Shown here: in pieces, positions 35,569 through 46,900 of the stretch
How positions within the stretch are numbered: the first letter of the stretch is position 1
Layout of the letters: every line of letters begins with the position of its first letter
Assembly (NCBI GenBank): GCA_949987705.1
Contig: OX465286.1
Coordinates: forward strand, 8,807,959 to 8,871,958
DNA length: 64,000 nt
Direction of reading: 5' to 3'
Origin: Thereva unica
Lineage: Eukaryota > Arthropoda > Insecta > Diptera > Therevidae
Program-made: the position numbers and the translations under genes
Notes under the pieces: model-generated
Seen by the model: the letters and a program-made list of their open reading frames with translations, nothing else
What the model was told of the DNA's origin: nothing
Database searches by the model: none

Positions 35569-36745
35569 ATGGGGTATCGTTGGAAAGGGCTCGCTCCCCC
35601 GAGTTCAGCGCACTTGATTTGGTCCAGAAATTCCAAGGGGTTCGCGAGATATCCCCTCTTTTGTGATTTCCCCAAGGGGGGCTGCAGAATGCCTATTATC
35701 TCGGGAAATACTGGTCAGCCCGGGGTGGGATTGAATTCACAGCCTCCCTGGGAGGTCCCTAACAATTTCCCATCCAAAAAAGGGCCACTCCAGAATTTGC
35801 CCAAAACCGGAAAATTTTCAAAGGGGTACCCCTTGGGATATTTTTGGTCGATTTCACGAAAGTGCTGGGATCTTAATGAATGGGGTACCGTTGGAAAGGG
35901 CTCGCTCCCCCGAGTTCAGCGCACTTGATTTGGTCCAGAAATTCCAAGGGGTTCGCGAGATATCCCCTCTTTTGTGATTTCCCCAAGGGGGGCTGCAGAA
36001 TGCCTATTATCTCGGGAAATACTGGTCAGCCCGGGGTGGGATTGAATTCACAGCCTCCCTGGGAGGTCCCTAACAATTTCCCATCCAAAAAAGGGCCACT
36101 CCAGAATTTTCCCAAAACCGGAAAATTTTCAAAGGGGTACCCCTTGGGATATTTTTGGTCGATTTCACGAAAGTGCTGGGATCTTAATGAATGGGGTATC
36201 GTTGGAAAGGGCTCGCTCCCCCGAGTTCAGCGCACTTGATTTGGTCCAGAAATTCCAAGGGGTTCGCGAGATATCCCCTCTTTTGTGATTTCCCCAAGGG
36301 GGGCTGCAGAATGCCTATTATCTCGGGAAATACTGGTCAGCCCGGGGTGGGATTGAATTCACAGCCTCCCTGGGAGGTCCCTAACAATTTCCCATCCAAA
36401 AAAGGGCCACTCCAGAATTTTCCCAAAACCGGAAAATTTTCAAAGGGGTACCCCTTGGGATATTTTTGATCGATTTCACGAAAGTGCTGGGATCTTAATG
36501 AATGGGGTATCGTTGGAAAGGGCTCGCTCCCCCGAGTTCAGCGCACTTGATTTGGTCCAGAAATTCCAAGGGGTTCGGGAGATATCCCCTCTTATGTGAT
36601 TTCCCCAAGGAGGCTGCAGAATGCCCATTATCTCGGGAAATACTGGTCAGCCTGGGGTGGGATTGAATTCACAGCCTCCCTGGGAGGTCCCTAACAATTT
36701 CCCATCCAAAAAAGGGCCACTCCAGAATTTTCCCAAAACCGGAAA
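35523..36745. repeat. Four-monomer block, copy 2 (offset 4873)
   Basis: Counterpart of 30650-31880. The match stops where this copy has a further 21-bp deletion in the palindrome region, near 36750. Confidence 0.82.
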
Positions 36746-37412
36746 ATTTTCTTTTTGGTCGATTTCACGAAAGTGCTGGGATCTTAATGAATGGGGTATC
36801 GTTGGAAAGGGCTCGCTCCCCCGAGTTCAGCGCACTTGATTTGGTCCAGAAATTCCAAGGGGTTCGGGAGATATCCCCTCTTTTGTGATTTCCCCAAGGG
36901 GGGCTGCAGAATGCCCATTATCTAGGGAAATACTGGTCAGCCCGGGGTGGGATTGAATTCACAGCCTCCCTGGGAGGTCCCTAACAATTTCCCATCCAAA
37001 AAAGGGCCACTCCAGAATTTTCCCAAAACCGGAAAATTTTCAAAGGGGTACCCCTTGGGATATTTTTGGTCGATTTCACGAAAGTGCTGGGATCTTAATG
37101 AATGGGGTATCGTTGGAAAGGGCTCGCTCCCCCGAGTTCAGCGCACTTGATTTGGTCCAGAAATTCCAAGGGGTTCGCGAGATATCCCCTCTTTTGTGAT
37201 TTCCCCAAGGGGGGCTGCAGAATGCCTATTATCTCGGGAAATACTGGTCAGCCCGGGGTGGGATTGAATTCACAGCCTCCCTGGGAGGTCCCTAACAATT
37301 TCCCATCCAAAAAAGGGCCACTCCAGAATTTGCCCAAAACCGGAAAATTTTCAAAGGGGTACCCCTTGGGATATTTTTGGTCGATTTCACGAAAGTGCCG
37401 GGATCTTAATGA
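36330..37412. repeat. Four-monomer block, copy 1 (offset 1222)
   Basis: It contains TTTTTGATCG, CTCTTATGTG, AAGGAGGCTG, the 21-bp-deleted unit 36502-36790 (GGAAAATTTTCTTTTTGG) and TTATCTAGGG. All recur 1222 bp downstream at 37552-38634. Confidence 0.85.
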
Positions 37413-37551
37413 ATGGGGTATCGTTGGAAAGGGCTCGCTCCCCCGAGTTCAGCGCACTTGATTTGGTCCAGAAATTCCAAGGGGTTCGGGAGATATCCCC
37501 TCTTTTGTGATTTCCCCAAGGGGGGCTGCAGAATGCCCATTATCTCGGGAA

Positions 37552-38634
37552 ATACTGGTCAGCCCGGGGTGGGATTGAATTCACAGCCTCCCTGGGAGGT
37601 CCCTAACAATTTCCCATCCAAAAAAGGGCCACTCCAGAATTTTCCCAAAACCGGAAAATTTTCAAAGGGGTACCCCTTGGGATATTTTTGATCGATTTCA
37701 CGAAAGTGCTGGGATCTTAATGAATGGGGTATCGTTGGAAAGGGCTCGCTCCCCCGAGTTCAGCGCACTTGATTTGGTCCAGAAATTCCAAGGGGTTCGG
37801 GAGATATCCCCTCTTATGTGATTTCCCCAAGGAGGCTGCAGAATGCCCATTATCTCGGGAAATACTGGTCAGCCTGGGGTGGGATTGAATTCACAGCCTC
37901 CCTGGGAGGTCCCTAACAATTTCCCATCCAAAAAAGGGCCACTCCAGAATTTTCCCAAAACCGGAAAATTTTCTTTTTGGTCGATTTCACGAAAGTGCTG
38001 GGATCTTAATGAATGGGGTATCGTTGGAAAGGGCTCGCTCCCCCGAGTTCAGCGCACTTGATTTGGTCCAGAAATTCCAAGGGGTTCGGGAGATATCCCC
38101 TCTTTTGTGATTTCCCCAAGGGGGGCTGCAGAATGCCCATTATCTAGGGAAATACTGGTCAGCCCGGGGTGGGATTGAATTCACAGCCTCCCTGGGAGGT
38201 CCCTAACAATTTCCCATCCAAAAAAGGGCCACTCCAGAATTTTCCCAAAACCGGAAAATTTTCAAAGGGGTACCCCTTGGGATATTTTTGGTCGATTTCA
38301 CGAAAGTGCTGGGATCTTAATGAATGGGGTATCGTTGGAAAGGGCTCGCTCCCCCGAGTTCAGCGCACTTGATTTGGTCCAGAAATTCCAAGGGGTTCGC
38401 GAGATATCCCCTCTTTTGTGATTTCCCCAAGGGGGGCTGCAGAATGCCTATTATCTCGGGAAATACTGGTCAGCCCGGGGTGGGATTGAATTCACAGCCT
38501 CCCTGGGAGGTCCCTAACAATTTCCCATCCAAAAAAGGGCCACTCCAGAATTTGCCCAAAACCGGAAAATTTTCAAAGGGGTACCCCTTGGGATATTTTT
38601 GGTCGATTTCACGAAAGTGCTGGGATCTTAATGA
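37552..38634. repeat. Four-monomer block, copy 2 (offset 1222)
   Basis: It repeats the markers of 36330-37412, including the second 21-bp-deleted unit (37724-38012). One difference is GTGCTGGG here against GTGCCGGG at about 37395. Confidence 0.85.
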
Positions 38635-38945
38635 ATGGGGTATCGTTGGAAAGGGCTCGCTCCCCCGAGTTCAGCGCACTTGATTTGGTCCAGAAATTCC
38701 AAGGGGTTCGGGAGATATCCCCTCTTTTGTGATTTCCCCAAGGGGGGCTGCAGAATGCCCATTATCTAGGGAAATACTGGTCAGCCCGGGGTGGGATTGA
38801 ATTCACAGCCTCCCTGGGAGGTCCCTAACAATTTCCCATCCAAAAAAGGGCCACTCCAGAATTTTCCCAAAACCGGAAAATTTTCAAAGGGGTACCCCTT
38901 GGGATATTTTTGGTCGATTTCACGAAAGTGCTGGGATCTTAATGA

Positions 38946-41900
38946 ATGGGGTATCGTTGGAAAGGGCTCGCTCCCCCGAGTTCAGCGCACTTGATTTGGT
39001 CCAGAAATTCCAAGGGGTTCGGGAGATATCCCCTCTTTTGTGATTTCCCCAAGGGGGGCTGCAGAATGCCTATTATCTCGGGAAATACTGGTCAGCCCGG
39101 GGTGGGATTGAATTCACAGCCTCCCTGGGAGGTCCCTAACAATTTCCCATCCAAAAAAGGGCCACTCCAGAATTTTCCCAAAACCGGAAAATTTTCAAAG
39201 GGGTACCCCTTGGGATATTTTTGGTCGATTTCACGAAAGTGCTGGGATCTTAATGAATGGGGTATCGTTGGAAAGGGCTCGCTCCCCCGAGTTCAGCGCA
39301 CTTGATTTGGTCCAGAAATTCAAAGGGGTTCGGAAGATATCCCCTCTTTTGTGATTTCCCCAAGGGGGGCTGCAGAATGCCTATTATCTCGGGAAATACT
39401 GGTCAGCCCGGGGTGGGATTGAATTCACAGCCTCCCTGGGAGGTCCCTAACAATTTCCCATCCAAAAAAGGGCCACTCCAGAATTTTCCCAAAACCGGAA
39501 AATTTTCAAAGGGGTACCCCTTGGGATATTTTTGGTCGATTTCACGAAAGTGCTGGGATCTTAATGAATGGGGTATCGTTGGAAAGGGCTCGCTCCCCCG
39601 AGTTCAGCGCACTTAATTTGGTCCAGAAATTCCAAGGGGTTCGGGAGATATCCCCTCTTTTGTGATTTCCCCAAGGGGGGCTGCAGAATGCCTATTATCT
39701 CGGGAAATACTGGTCAGCCCGGGGTGGGATTGAATTCACAGCCTCCCTGGGAGGTCCCTAACAATTTCCCATCCAAAAAAGGGCCACTCCAGAATTTTCC
39801 CAAAACCGGAAAATTTTCAAAGGGGTACCCCTTGGGATATTTTTGGTCGATTTCACGAAAGTGCTGGGATCTTAATGAATGGGGTATCGTTGGAAAGGGC
39901 TCGCTCCCCCGAGTTCAGCGCACTTGATTTGGTCCAGAAATTCCAAGGGGTTCGCGAGATATCCCCTCTTTTGTGATTTCCCCAAGGGGGGCTGCAGAAT
40001 GCCTATTATCTCGGGAAATACTGGTCAGCCCGGGGTGGGATTGAATTCACAGCCTCCCTGGGAGGTCCCTAACAATTTCCCATCCAAAAAAGGGCCACTC
40101 CAGAATTTGCCCAAAACCGGAAAATTTTCAAAGGAGTACACCTTGGGATATTTTTGGTCGATTTCACGAAAGTGCTGGGATCTTAATGAATGGGGTACCG
40201 TTGGAAAGGGCTCGCTCCCCCGAGTTCAGCGCACTTGATTTGGTCCAGAAATTCCAAGGGGTTCGGGAGATATCCCCTCTTTTGTGATTTCCCCAAGGGG
40301 GGCTGCAGAATGCCTATTATCTCGGGAAATACTGGTCAGCCCGGGGTGGGATTGAATTCACAGCCTCCCTGGGAGGTCCCTAACAATTTCCCATCCAAAA
40401 AAGGGCCACTCCAGAATTTTCCCAAAACCGGAAAATTTTCAAAGGGGTACCCCTTGGGATATTTTTGGTCGATTTCACGAAAGTGCTGGGATCTTAATGA
40501 ATGGGGTATCGTTGGAAAGGGCTCGCTCCCCCGAGTTCAGCGCACTTGATTTGGTCCAGAAATTCCAAGGGGTTCGGGAGATATCCCCTCTTTTGTGATT
40601 TCCCCAAGGGGGGCTGCAGAATGCCTATTATCTCGGGAAATACTGGTCAGCCCGGGGTGGGATTGAATTCACAGCCTCCCTGGGAGGTCCCTAACAATTT
40701 CCCATCCAAAAAGGGGCCACTCCAGAATTTTCCCAAAACCGGAAAATTTTCAAAGGGGTACCCCTTGGGATATTTTTGGTCGATTTCACGAAAGTGCTGG
40801 GATCTTAATGAATGGGGTATCGTTGGAAAGGGCTCGCTCCCCCGAGTTCAGCGCACTTGATTTGGTCCAGAAATTCCAAGGGGTTCGGGAGATATCCCCT
40901 CTTTTGTGATTTCCCCAAGGGGGGCTGCAGAATGCCTATTATCTCGGGAAATACTGGTCAGCCCGGGGTGGGATTGAATTCACAGCCTCCCTGGGAGGTC
41001 CCTAACAATTTCCCATCCAAAAAAGGGCCACTCCAGAATTTTCCCAAAACCGGAAAATTTTCAAAGGGGTACCCCTTGGGATATTTTTGGTCGATTTCAC
41101 GAAAGTGCTGGGATCTTAATGAATGGGGTATCGTTGGAAAGGGCTCGCTCCCCCGAGTTCAGCGCACTTGATTTGGTCCAGAAATTCCAAGGGGTTCGGG
41201 AGATATCCCCTCTTTTGTGATTTCCCCAAGGGGGGCTGCAGAATGCCTATTATCTCGGGAAATACTGGTCAGCCCGGGGTGGGATTGAATTCACAGCCTC
41301 CCTGGGAGGTCCCTAACAATTTCCCATCCAAAAAAGGGCCACTCCAGAATTTTCCCAAAACCGGAAAATTTTCAAAGGGGTACCCCTTGGGATATTTTTG
41401 GTCGATTTCACGAAAGTGCTGGGATCTTAATGAATGGGGTATCGTTGGAAAGGGCTCGCTCCCCCGAGTTCAGCGCACTTGATTTGGTCCAGAAATTCCA
41501 AGGGGTTCGGGAGATATCCCCTCTTTTGTGATTTCCCCAAGGGGGGCTGCAGAATGCCTATTATCTCGGGAAATACTGGTCAGCCCGGGGTGGGATTGAA
41601 TTCACAGCCTCCCTGGGAGGTCCCTAACAATTTCCCATCCAAAAAAGGGCCACTCCAGAATTTTCCCAAAACCGGAAAATTTTCAAAGGGGTACCCCTTG
41701 GGATATTTTTGGTCGATTTCACGAAAGTGCTGGGATCTTAATGAATGGGGTATCGTTGGAAAGGGCTCGCTCCCCCGAGTTCAGCGCACTTGATTTGGTC
41801 CAGAAATTCCAAGGGGTTCGGGAGATATCCCCTCTTTTGTGATTTCCCCAAGGGGGGCTGCAGAATGCCTATTATCTCGGGAAATACTGGTCAGCCCGGG

Positions 41901-43921
41901 GTGGGATTGAATTCACAGCCTCCCTGGGAGGTCCCTAACAATTTCCCATCCAAAAAAGGGCCACTCCAGAATTTTCCCAAAACCGGAAAATTTTCAGAGG
42001 GGTACCCCTTGGGATATTTTTGGTCGATTTCACGAAAGTGCTGGGATCTTAATGAATGGGGTATCGTTGGAAAGGGCTCGCTCCCCCGAGTTCAGCGCAC
42101 TTGATTTGGTCCAGAAATTCCAAGGGGTTCGGGAGATATCCCCTCTTTTGTGATTTCCCCAAGGGGGGCTGCAGAATGCCTATTATCTCGGGAAATACTG
42201 GTCAGCCCGGGGTGGGATTGAATTCACAGCCTCTCTGGGAGGTCCCTAACAATTTCCCATCCAAAAAAGGGCCACTCCAGAATTTTCCCAAAACCGGAAA
42301 ATTTTCAAAGGGGTACCCCTTGGGATATTTTTGGTCGATTTCACGAAAGTGCTGGGATCTTAATGAATGGGGTATCGTTGGAAAGGGCTCGCTCCCCCGA
42401 GTTCAGCGCACTTGATTTGGTCCAGAAATTCCAAGGGGTTCGGGAGATATCCCCTCTTTTGTGATTTCCCCAAGGGGGGCTGCAGAATGCCTATTATCTC
42501 GGGAAATACTGGTCAGCCCGGGGTGGGATTGAATTCACAGCCTCCCTGGGAGGTCCCTAACAATTTCCCATCCAAAAAAGGGCCACTCCAGAATTTTCCC
42601 AAAACCGGAAAATTTTCAAAGGGGTACCCCTTGGGATATTTTTGGTCGATTTCACGAAAGTGCTGGGATCTTAATGAATGGGGTATCGTTGGAAAGGGCT
42701 CGCTCCCCCGAGTTCAGCGCACTTGATTTGGTCCAGAAATTCCAAGGGGTTCGGGAGATATCCCCTCTTTTGTGATTTCCCCAAGGGGGGCTGCAGAATG
42801 CCTATTATCTCGGGAAATACTGGTCAGCCCGGGGTGGGATTGAATTCACAGCCTCCCTGGGAGGTCCCTAACAATTTCCCATCCAAAAAAGGGCCACTCC
42901 AGAATTTTCCCAAAACCGGAAAATTTTCAAAGGGGTACCCCTTGGGATATTTTTGGTCGATTTCACGAAAGTGCTGGGATCTTAATGAATGGGGTATCGT
43001 TGGAAAGGGCTCGCTCCCCCGAGTTCAGCGCACTTGATTTGGTCCAGAAATTCCAAGGGGTTCGGGAGATATCCCCTCTTTTGTGATTTCCCCAAGGGGG
43101 GCTGCAGAATGCCTATTATCTCGGGAAATACTGGTCAGCCCGGGGTGGGATTGAATTCACAGCCTCCCTGGGAGGTCCCTAACAATTTCCCATCCAAAAA
43201 AGGGCCACTCCAGAATTTTCCCAAAACCGGAAAATTTTCAAAGGGGTACCCCTTGGGATATTTTTGGTCGATTTCACGAAAGTGCTGGGATCTTAATGAA
43301 TGGGGTATCGTTAGAAAGGGCTCGCTCCCCCGAGTTCAGCGCACTTGATTTGGTCCAGAAATTCCAAGGGGTTCGGGAGATATCCCCTCTTTTGTGATTT
43401 CCCCAAGGGGGGCTGCAGAATGCCTATTATCTCGGGAAATACTGGTCAGCCCGGGGTGGGATTGAATTCACAGCCTCCCTGGGAGGTCCCTAACAATTTC
43501 CCATCCAAAAAAGGGCCACTCCAGAATTTTCCCAAAACCGGAAAATTTTCAAAGGGGTACCCCTTGGGATATTTTTGGTCGATTTCACGAAAGTGCTGGG
43601 ATCTTAATGAATGGGGTATCGTTGGAAAGGGCTCGCTCCCCCGAGTTCAGCGCACTTGATTTGGTCCAGAAATTCCAAGGGGTTCGGGAGATATCCCCTC
43701 TTTTGTGATTTCCCCAAGGGGGGCTGCAGAATGCCTATTATCTCGGGAAATACTGGTCAGCCCGGGGTGGGATTGAATTCACAGCCTCCCTGGGAGGTCC
43801 CTAACAATTTCCCATCCAAAAAAGGGCCACTCCAGAATTTTCCCAAAACCGGAAAATTTTCAAAGGGGTACCCCTTGGGATATTTTTGGTCGATTTCACG
43901 AAAGTGCTGGGATCTTAATGA
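38946..43921. repeat. Satellite domain G: sixteen indel-free 311-bp monomers
   Basis: Unit starts from 38946 to 43922 are spaced exactly 16 x 311 bp. Nearly all units are the T9/G77/T126/T231 majority type. Exceptions are a C77/G231 unit at 39879, a C9 unit at 40190 and scattered single substitutions (for example GGAGTACACC at about 40133 and TTTTCAGAGG at about 41994). This is the most homogeneous stretch of the window. Confidence 0.9.
41123..41433. repeat. Reference 311-bp monomer with map of landmarks
   Basis: This unit matches the majority type of the right half and is used here for numbering (position 1 = A of ATGGGGTA). Landmarks: EcoRV GATATC 80-85; PstI CTGCAG 114-119; SmaI CCCGGG 151-156; EcoRI GAATTC 165-170; odd palindrome CCTCCC-T-GGGAGG 175-187; A6 run 208-213; A4T4 243-250; 14-bp palindrome AAGGGGTACCCCTT 253-266 holding a KpnI site; T5 273-277. 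Recurrent variable sites: 9 (T/C/G), 14 (G/A), 22 (C/A), 35 (G/C), 70 (G/T), 77 (G/C), 126 (T/C), 134 (C/A), 158 (T/C), 159 (G/A), 183 (G/A/C), 201 (C/G), 212 (A/G), 213 (A/G), 215 (G/A), 218 (C/T), 227 (A/G) and 231 (T/G). Confidence 0.95.
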
Positions 43922-46900
43922 ATGGGGTATCGTTGGAAAGGGCTCGCTCCCCCGAGTTCAGCGCACTTGATTTGGTCCAGAAATTCCAAGGGGTTCGGGA
44001 GATATCCCCTCTTTTGTGATTTCCCCAAGGGGGGCTGCAGAATGCCTATTATCTCGGGAAATACTGGTCAGCCCGGGGTGGGATTGAATTCACAGCCTCC
44101 CTGGGAGGTCCCTAACAATTTCCCATCCAAAAAAGGGCCACTCCAGAATTTTCCCAAAACCGGAAAATTTTCAAAGGGGTACCCCTTGGGATATTTTTGG
44201 TCGATTTCACGAAAGTGCTGGGATCTTAATGAATGGGGTATCGTTAGAAAGGGCTCGCTCCCCCGAGTTCAGCGCACTTGATTTGGTCCAGAAATTCCAA
44301 GGGGTTCGGGAGATATCCCCTCTTTTGTGATTTCCCCAAGGGGGGCTGCAGAATGCCTATTATCTCGGGAAATACTGGTCAGCCCGGGGTGGGATTGAAT
44401 TCACAGCCTCCCTGGGAGGTCCCTAACAATTTCCCATCCAAAAAAGGGCCACTCCAGAATTTTCCCAAAACCGGAAAATTTTCAAAGGGGTACCCCTTGG
44501 GATATTTTTGGTCGATTTCACGAAAGTGCTGGGATCTTAATGAATGGGGTATCGTTAGAAAGGGCTCGCTCCCCCGAGTTCAGCGCACTTGATTTGGTCC
44601 AGAAATTCCAAGGGGTTCGGGAGATATCCCCTCTTTTGTGATTTCCCCAAGGGGGGCTGCAGAATGCCTATTATCTCGGGAAATACTGGTCAGCCCGGGG
44701 TGGGATTGAATTCACAGCCTCCCTGGGAGGTCCCTAACAATTTCCCATCCAAAAAAGGGCCACTCCAGAATTTTCCCAAAACCGGAAAATTTTCAAAGGG
44801 GTACCCCTTGGGATATTTTTGGTCGATTTCACGAAAGTGCTGGGATCTTAATGAATGGGGTATCGTTGGAAAGGGCTCGCTCCCCCGAGTTCAGCGCACT
44901 TGATTTGGTCCAGAAATTCCAAGGGGTTCGGGAGATATCCCCTCTTTTGTGATTTCCCCAAGGGGGGCTGCAGAATGCCTATTATCTCGGGAAATACTGG
45001 TCAGCCCGGGGTGGGATTGAATTCACAGCCTCCCTGGGAGGTCCCTAACAATTTCCCATCCAAAAAAGGGCCACTCCAGAATTTTCCCAAAACCGGAAAA
45101 TTTTCAAAGGGGTACCCCTTGGGATATTTTTGGTCGATTTCACGAAAGTGCTGGGATCTTAATGAATGGGGTATCGTTGGAAAGGGCTCGCTCCCCCGAG
45201 TTCAGCGCACTTGATTTGGTCCAGAAATTCCAAGGGGTTCGGGAGATATCCCCTCTTTTGTGATTTCCCCAAGGGGGGCTGCAGAATGCCTATTATCTCG
45301 GGAAATACTGGTCAGCCCGGGGTGGGATTGAATTCACAGCCTCCCTGGGAGGTCCCTAACAATTTCCCATCCAAAAAAGGGCCACTCCAGAATTTTCCCA
45401 AAACCGGAAAATTTTCAAAGGGGTACCCCTTGGGATATTTTTGGTCGATTTCACGAAAGTGCTGGGATCTTAATGAATGGGGTATCGTTAGAAAGGGCTC
45501 GCTCCCCCGAGTTCAGCGCACTTGATTTGGTCCAGAAATTCCAAGGGGTTCGGGAGATATCCCCTCTTTTGTGATTTCCCCAAGGGGGGCTGCAGAATGC
45601 CTATTATCTCGGGAAATACTGGTCAGCCCGGGGTGGGATTGAATTCACAGCCTCCCTGGGAGGTCCCTAACAATTTCCCATCCAAAAAAGGGCCACTCCA
45701 GAATTTTCCCAAAACCGGAAAATTTTCAAAGGGGTACCCCTTGGGATATTTTTGGTCGATTTCACGAAAGTGCTGGGATCTTAATGAATGGGGTATCGTT
45801 GGAAAGGGCTCGCTCCCCCGAGTTCAGCGCACTTGATTTGGTCCAGAAATTCCAAGGGGTTCGGGAGATATCCCCTCTTTTGTGATTTCCCCAAGGGGGG
45901 CTGCAGAATGCCTATTATCTCGGGAAATACTGGTCAGCCCGGGGTGGGATTGAATTCACAGCCTCCCTGGGAGGTCCCTAACAATTTCCCATCCAAAAAG
46001 GGGCCACTCCAGAATTTTCCCAAAACCGGAAAATTTTCAAAGGGGTACCCCTTGGGATATTTTTGGTCGATTTCACGAAAGTGCTGGGATCTTAATGAAT
46101 GGGGTATCGTTGGAAAGGGCTCGCTCCCCCGAGTTCAGCGCACTTGATTTGGTCCAGAAATTCCAAGGGGTTCGGGAGATATCCCCTCTTTTGTGATTTC
46201 CCCAAGGGGGGCTGCAGAATGCCTATTATCTCGGGAAATACTGGTCAGCCCGGGGTGGGATTGAATTCACAGCCTCCCTGGGAGGTCCCTAACAATTTCC
46301 CATCCAAAAAAGGGCCACTCCAGAATTTTCCCAAAACCGGAAAATTTTCAAAGGGGTACCCCTTGGGATATTTTTGGTCGATTTCACGAAAGTGCTGGGA
46401 TCTTAATGAATGGGGTATCGTTGGAAAGGGCTCGCTCCCCCGAGTTCAGCGCACTTGATTTGGTCCAGAAATTCCAAGGGGTTCGGGAGATATCCCCTCT
46501 TTTGTGATTTCCCCAAGGGGGGCTGCAGAATGCCTATTATCTCGGGAAATACTGGTCAGCCCGGGGTGGGATTGAATACACAGCCTCCCTGGGAGGTCCC
46601 TAACAATTTCCCATCCAAAAAAGGGCCACTCCAGAATTTTCCCAAAACCGGAAAATTTTCAAAGGGGTACCCCTTGGGATATTTTTGGTCGATTTCACGA
46701 AAGTGCTGGGATCTTAATGAATGGGGTATCGTTGGAAAGGGCTCGCTCCCCCGAGTTCAGCGCACTTGATTTGGTCCAGAAATTCCAAGGGGTTCGGGAG
46801 ATATCCCCTCTTTTGTGATTTCCCCAAGGGGGGCTGCAGAATGCCTATTATCTCGGGAAATACTGGTCAGCCCGGGGTGGGATTGAATTCACAGCCTCCC

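Larger units (their letters stand above)
28409..38945. repeat. Satellite domain F: T9 and C9 mixture with many small duplications
   Basis: T9/G77 and C9/C77 units alternate. Recurrent markers are TTATCTAGGG (A134; near 28535, 33311, 36918, 38140 and 38763), TTTTTGATCG (near 31593, 36466 and 37687) and CTCTTATGTG with AAGGAGGCTG (near 31718, 36592 and 37814). Deletions of 12, 21, 51 and about 187 bp occur. There is no gene in this stretch. Confidence 0.82.

Noticed and set aside
41192..41212. CENP-B box-like sequence in the monomer (TTCGGGAGATATCCC, positions 73-87)
   Set aside because: It matches TTCG and the central A, but has TCCC where the box requires CGGG. The match is too weak to call, and CENP-B boxes are not established for most arthropod satellites.
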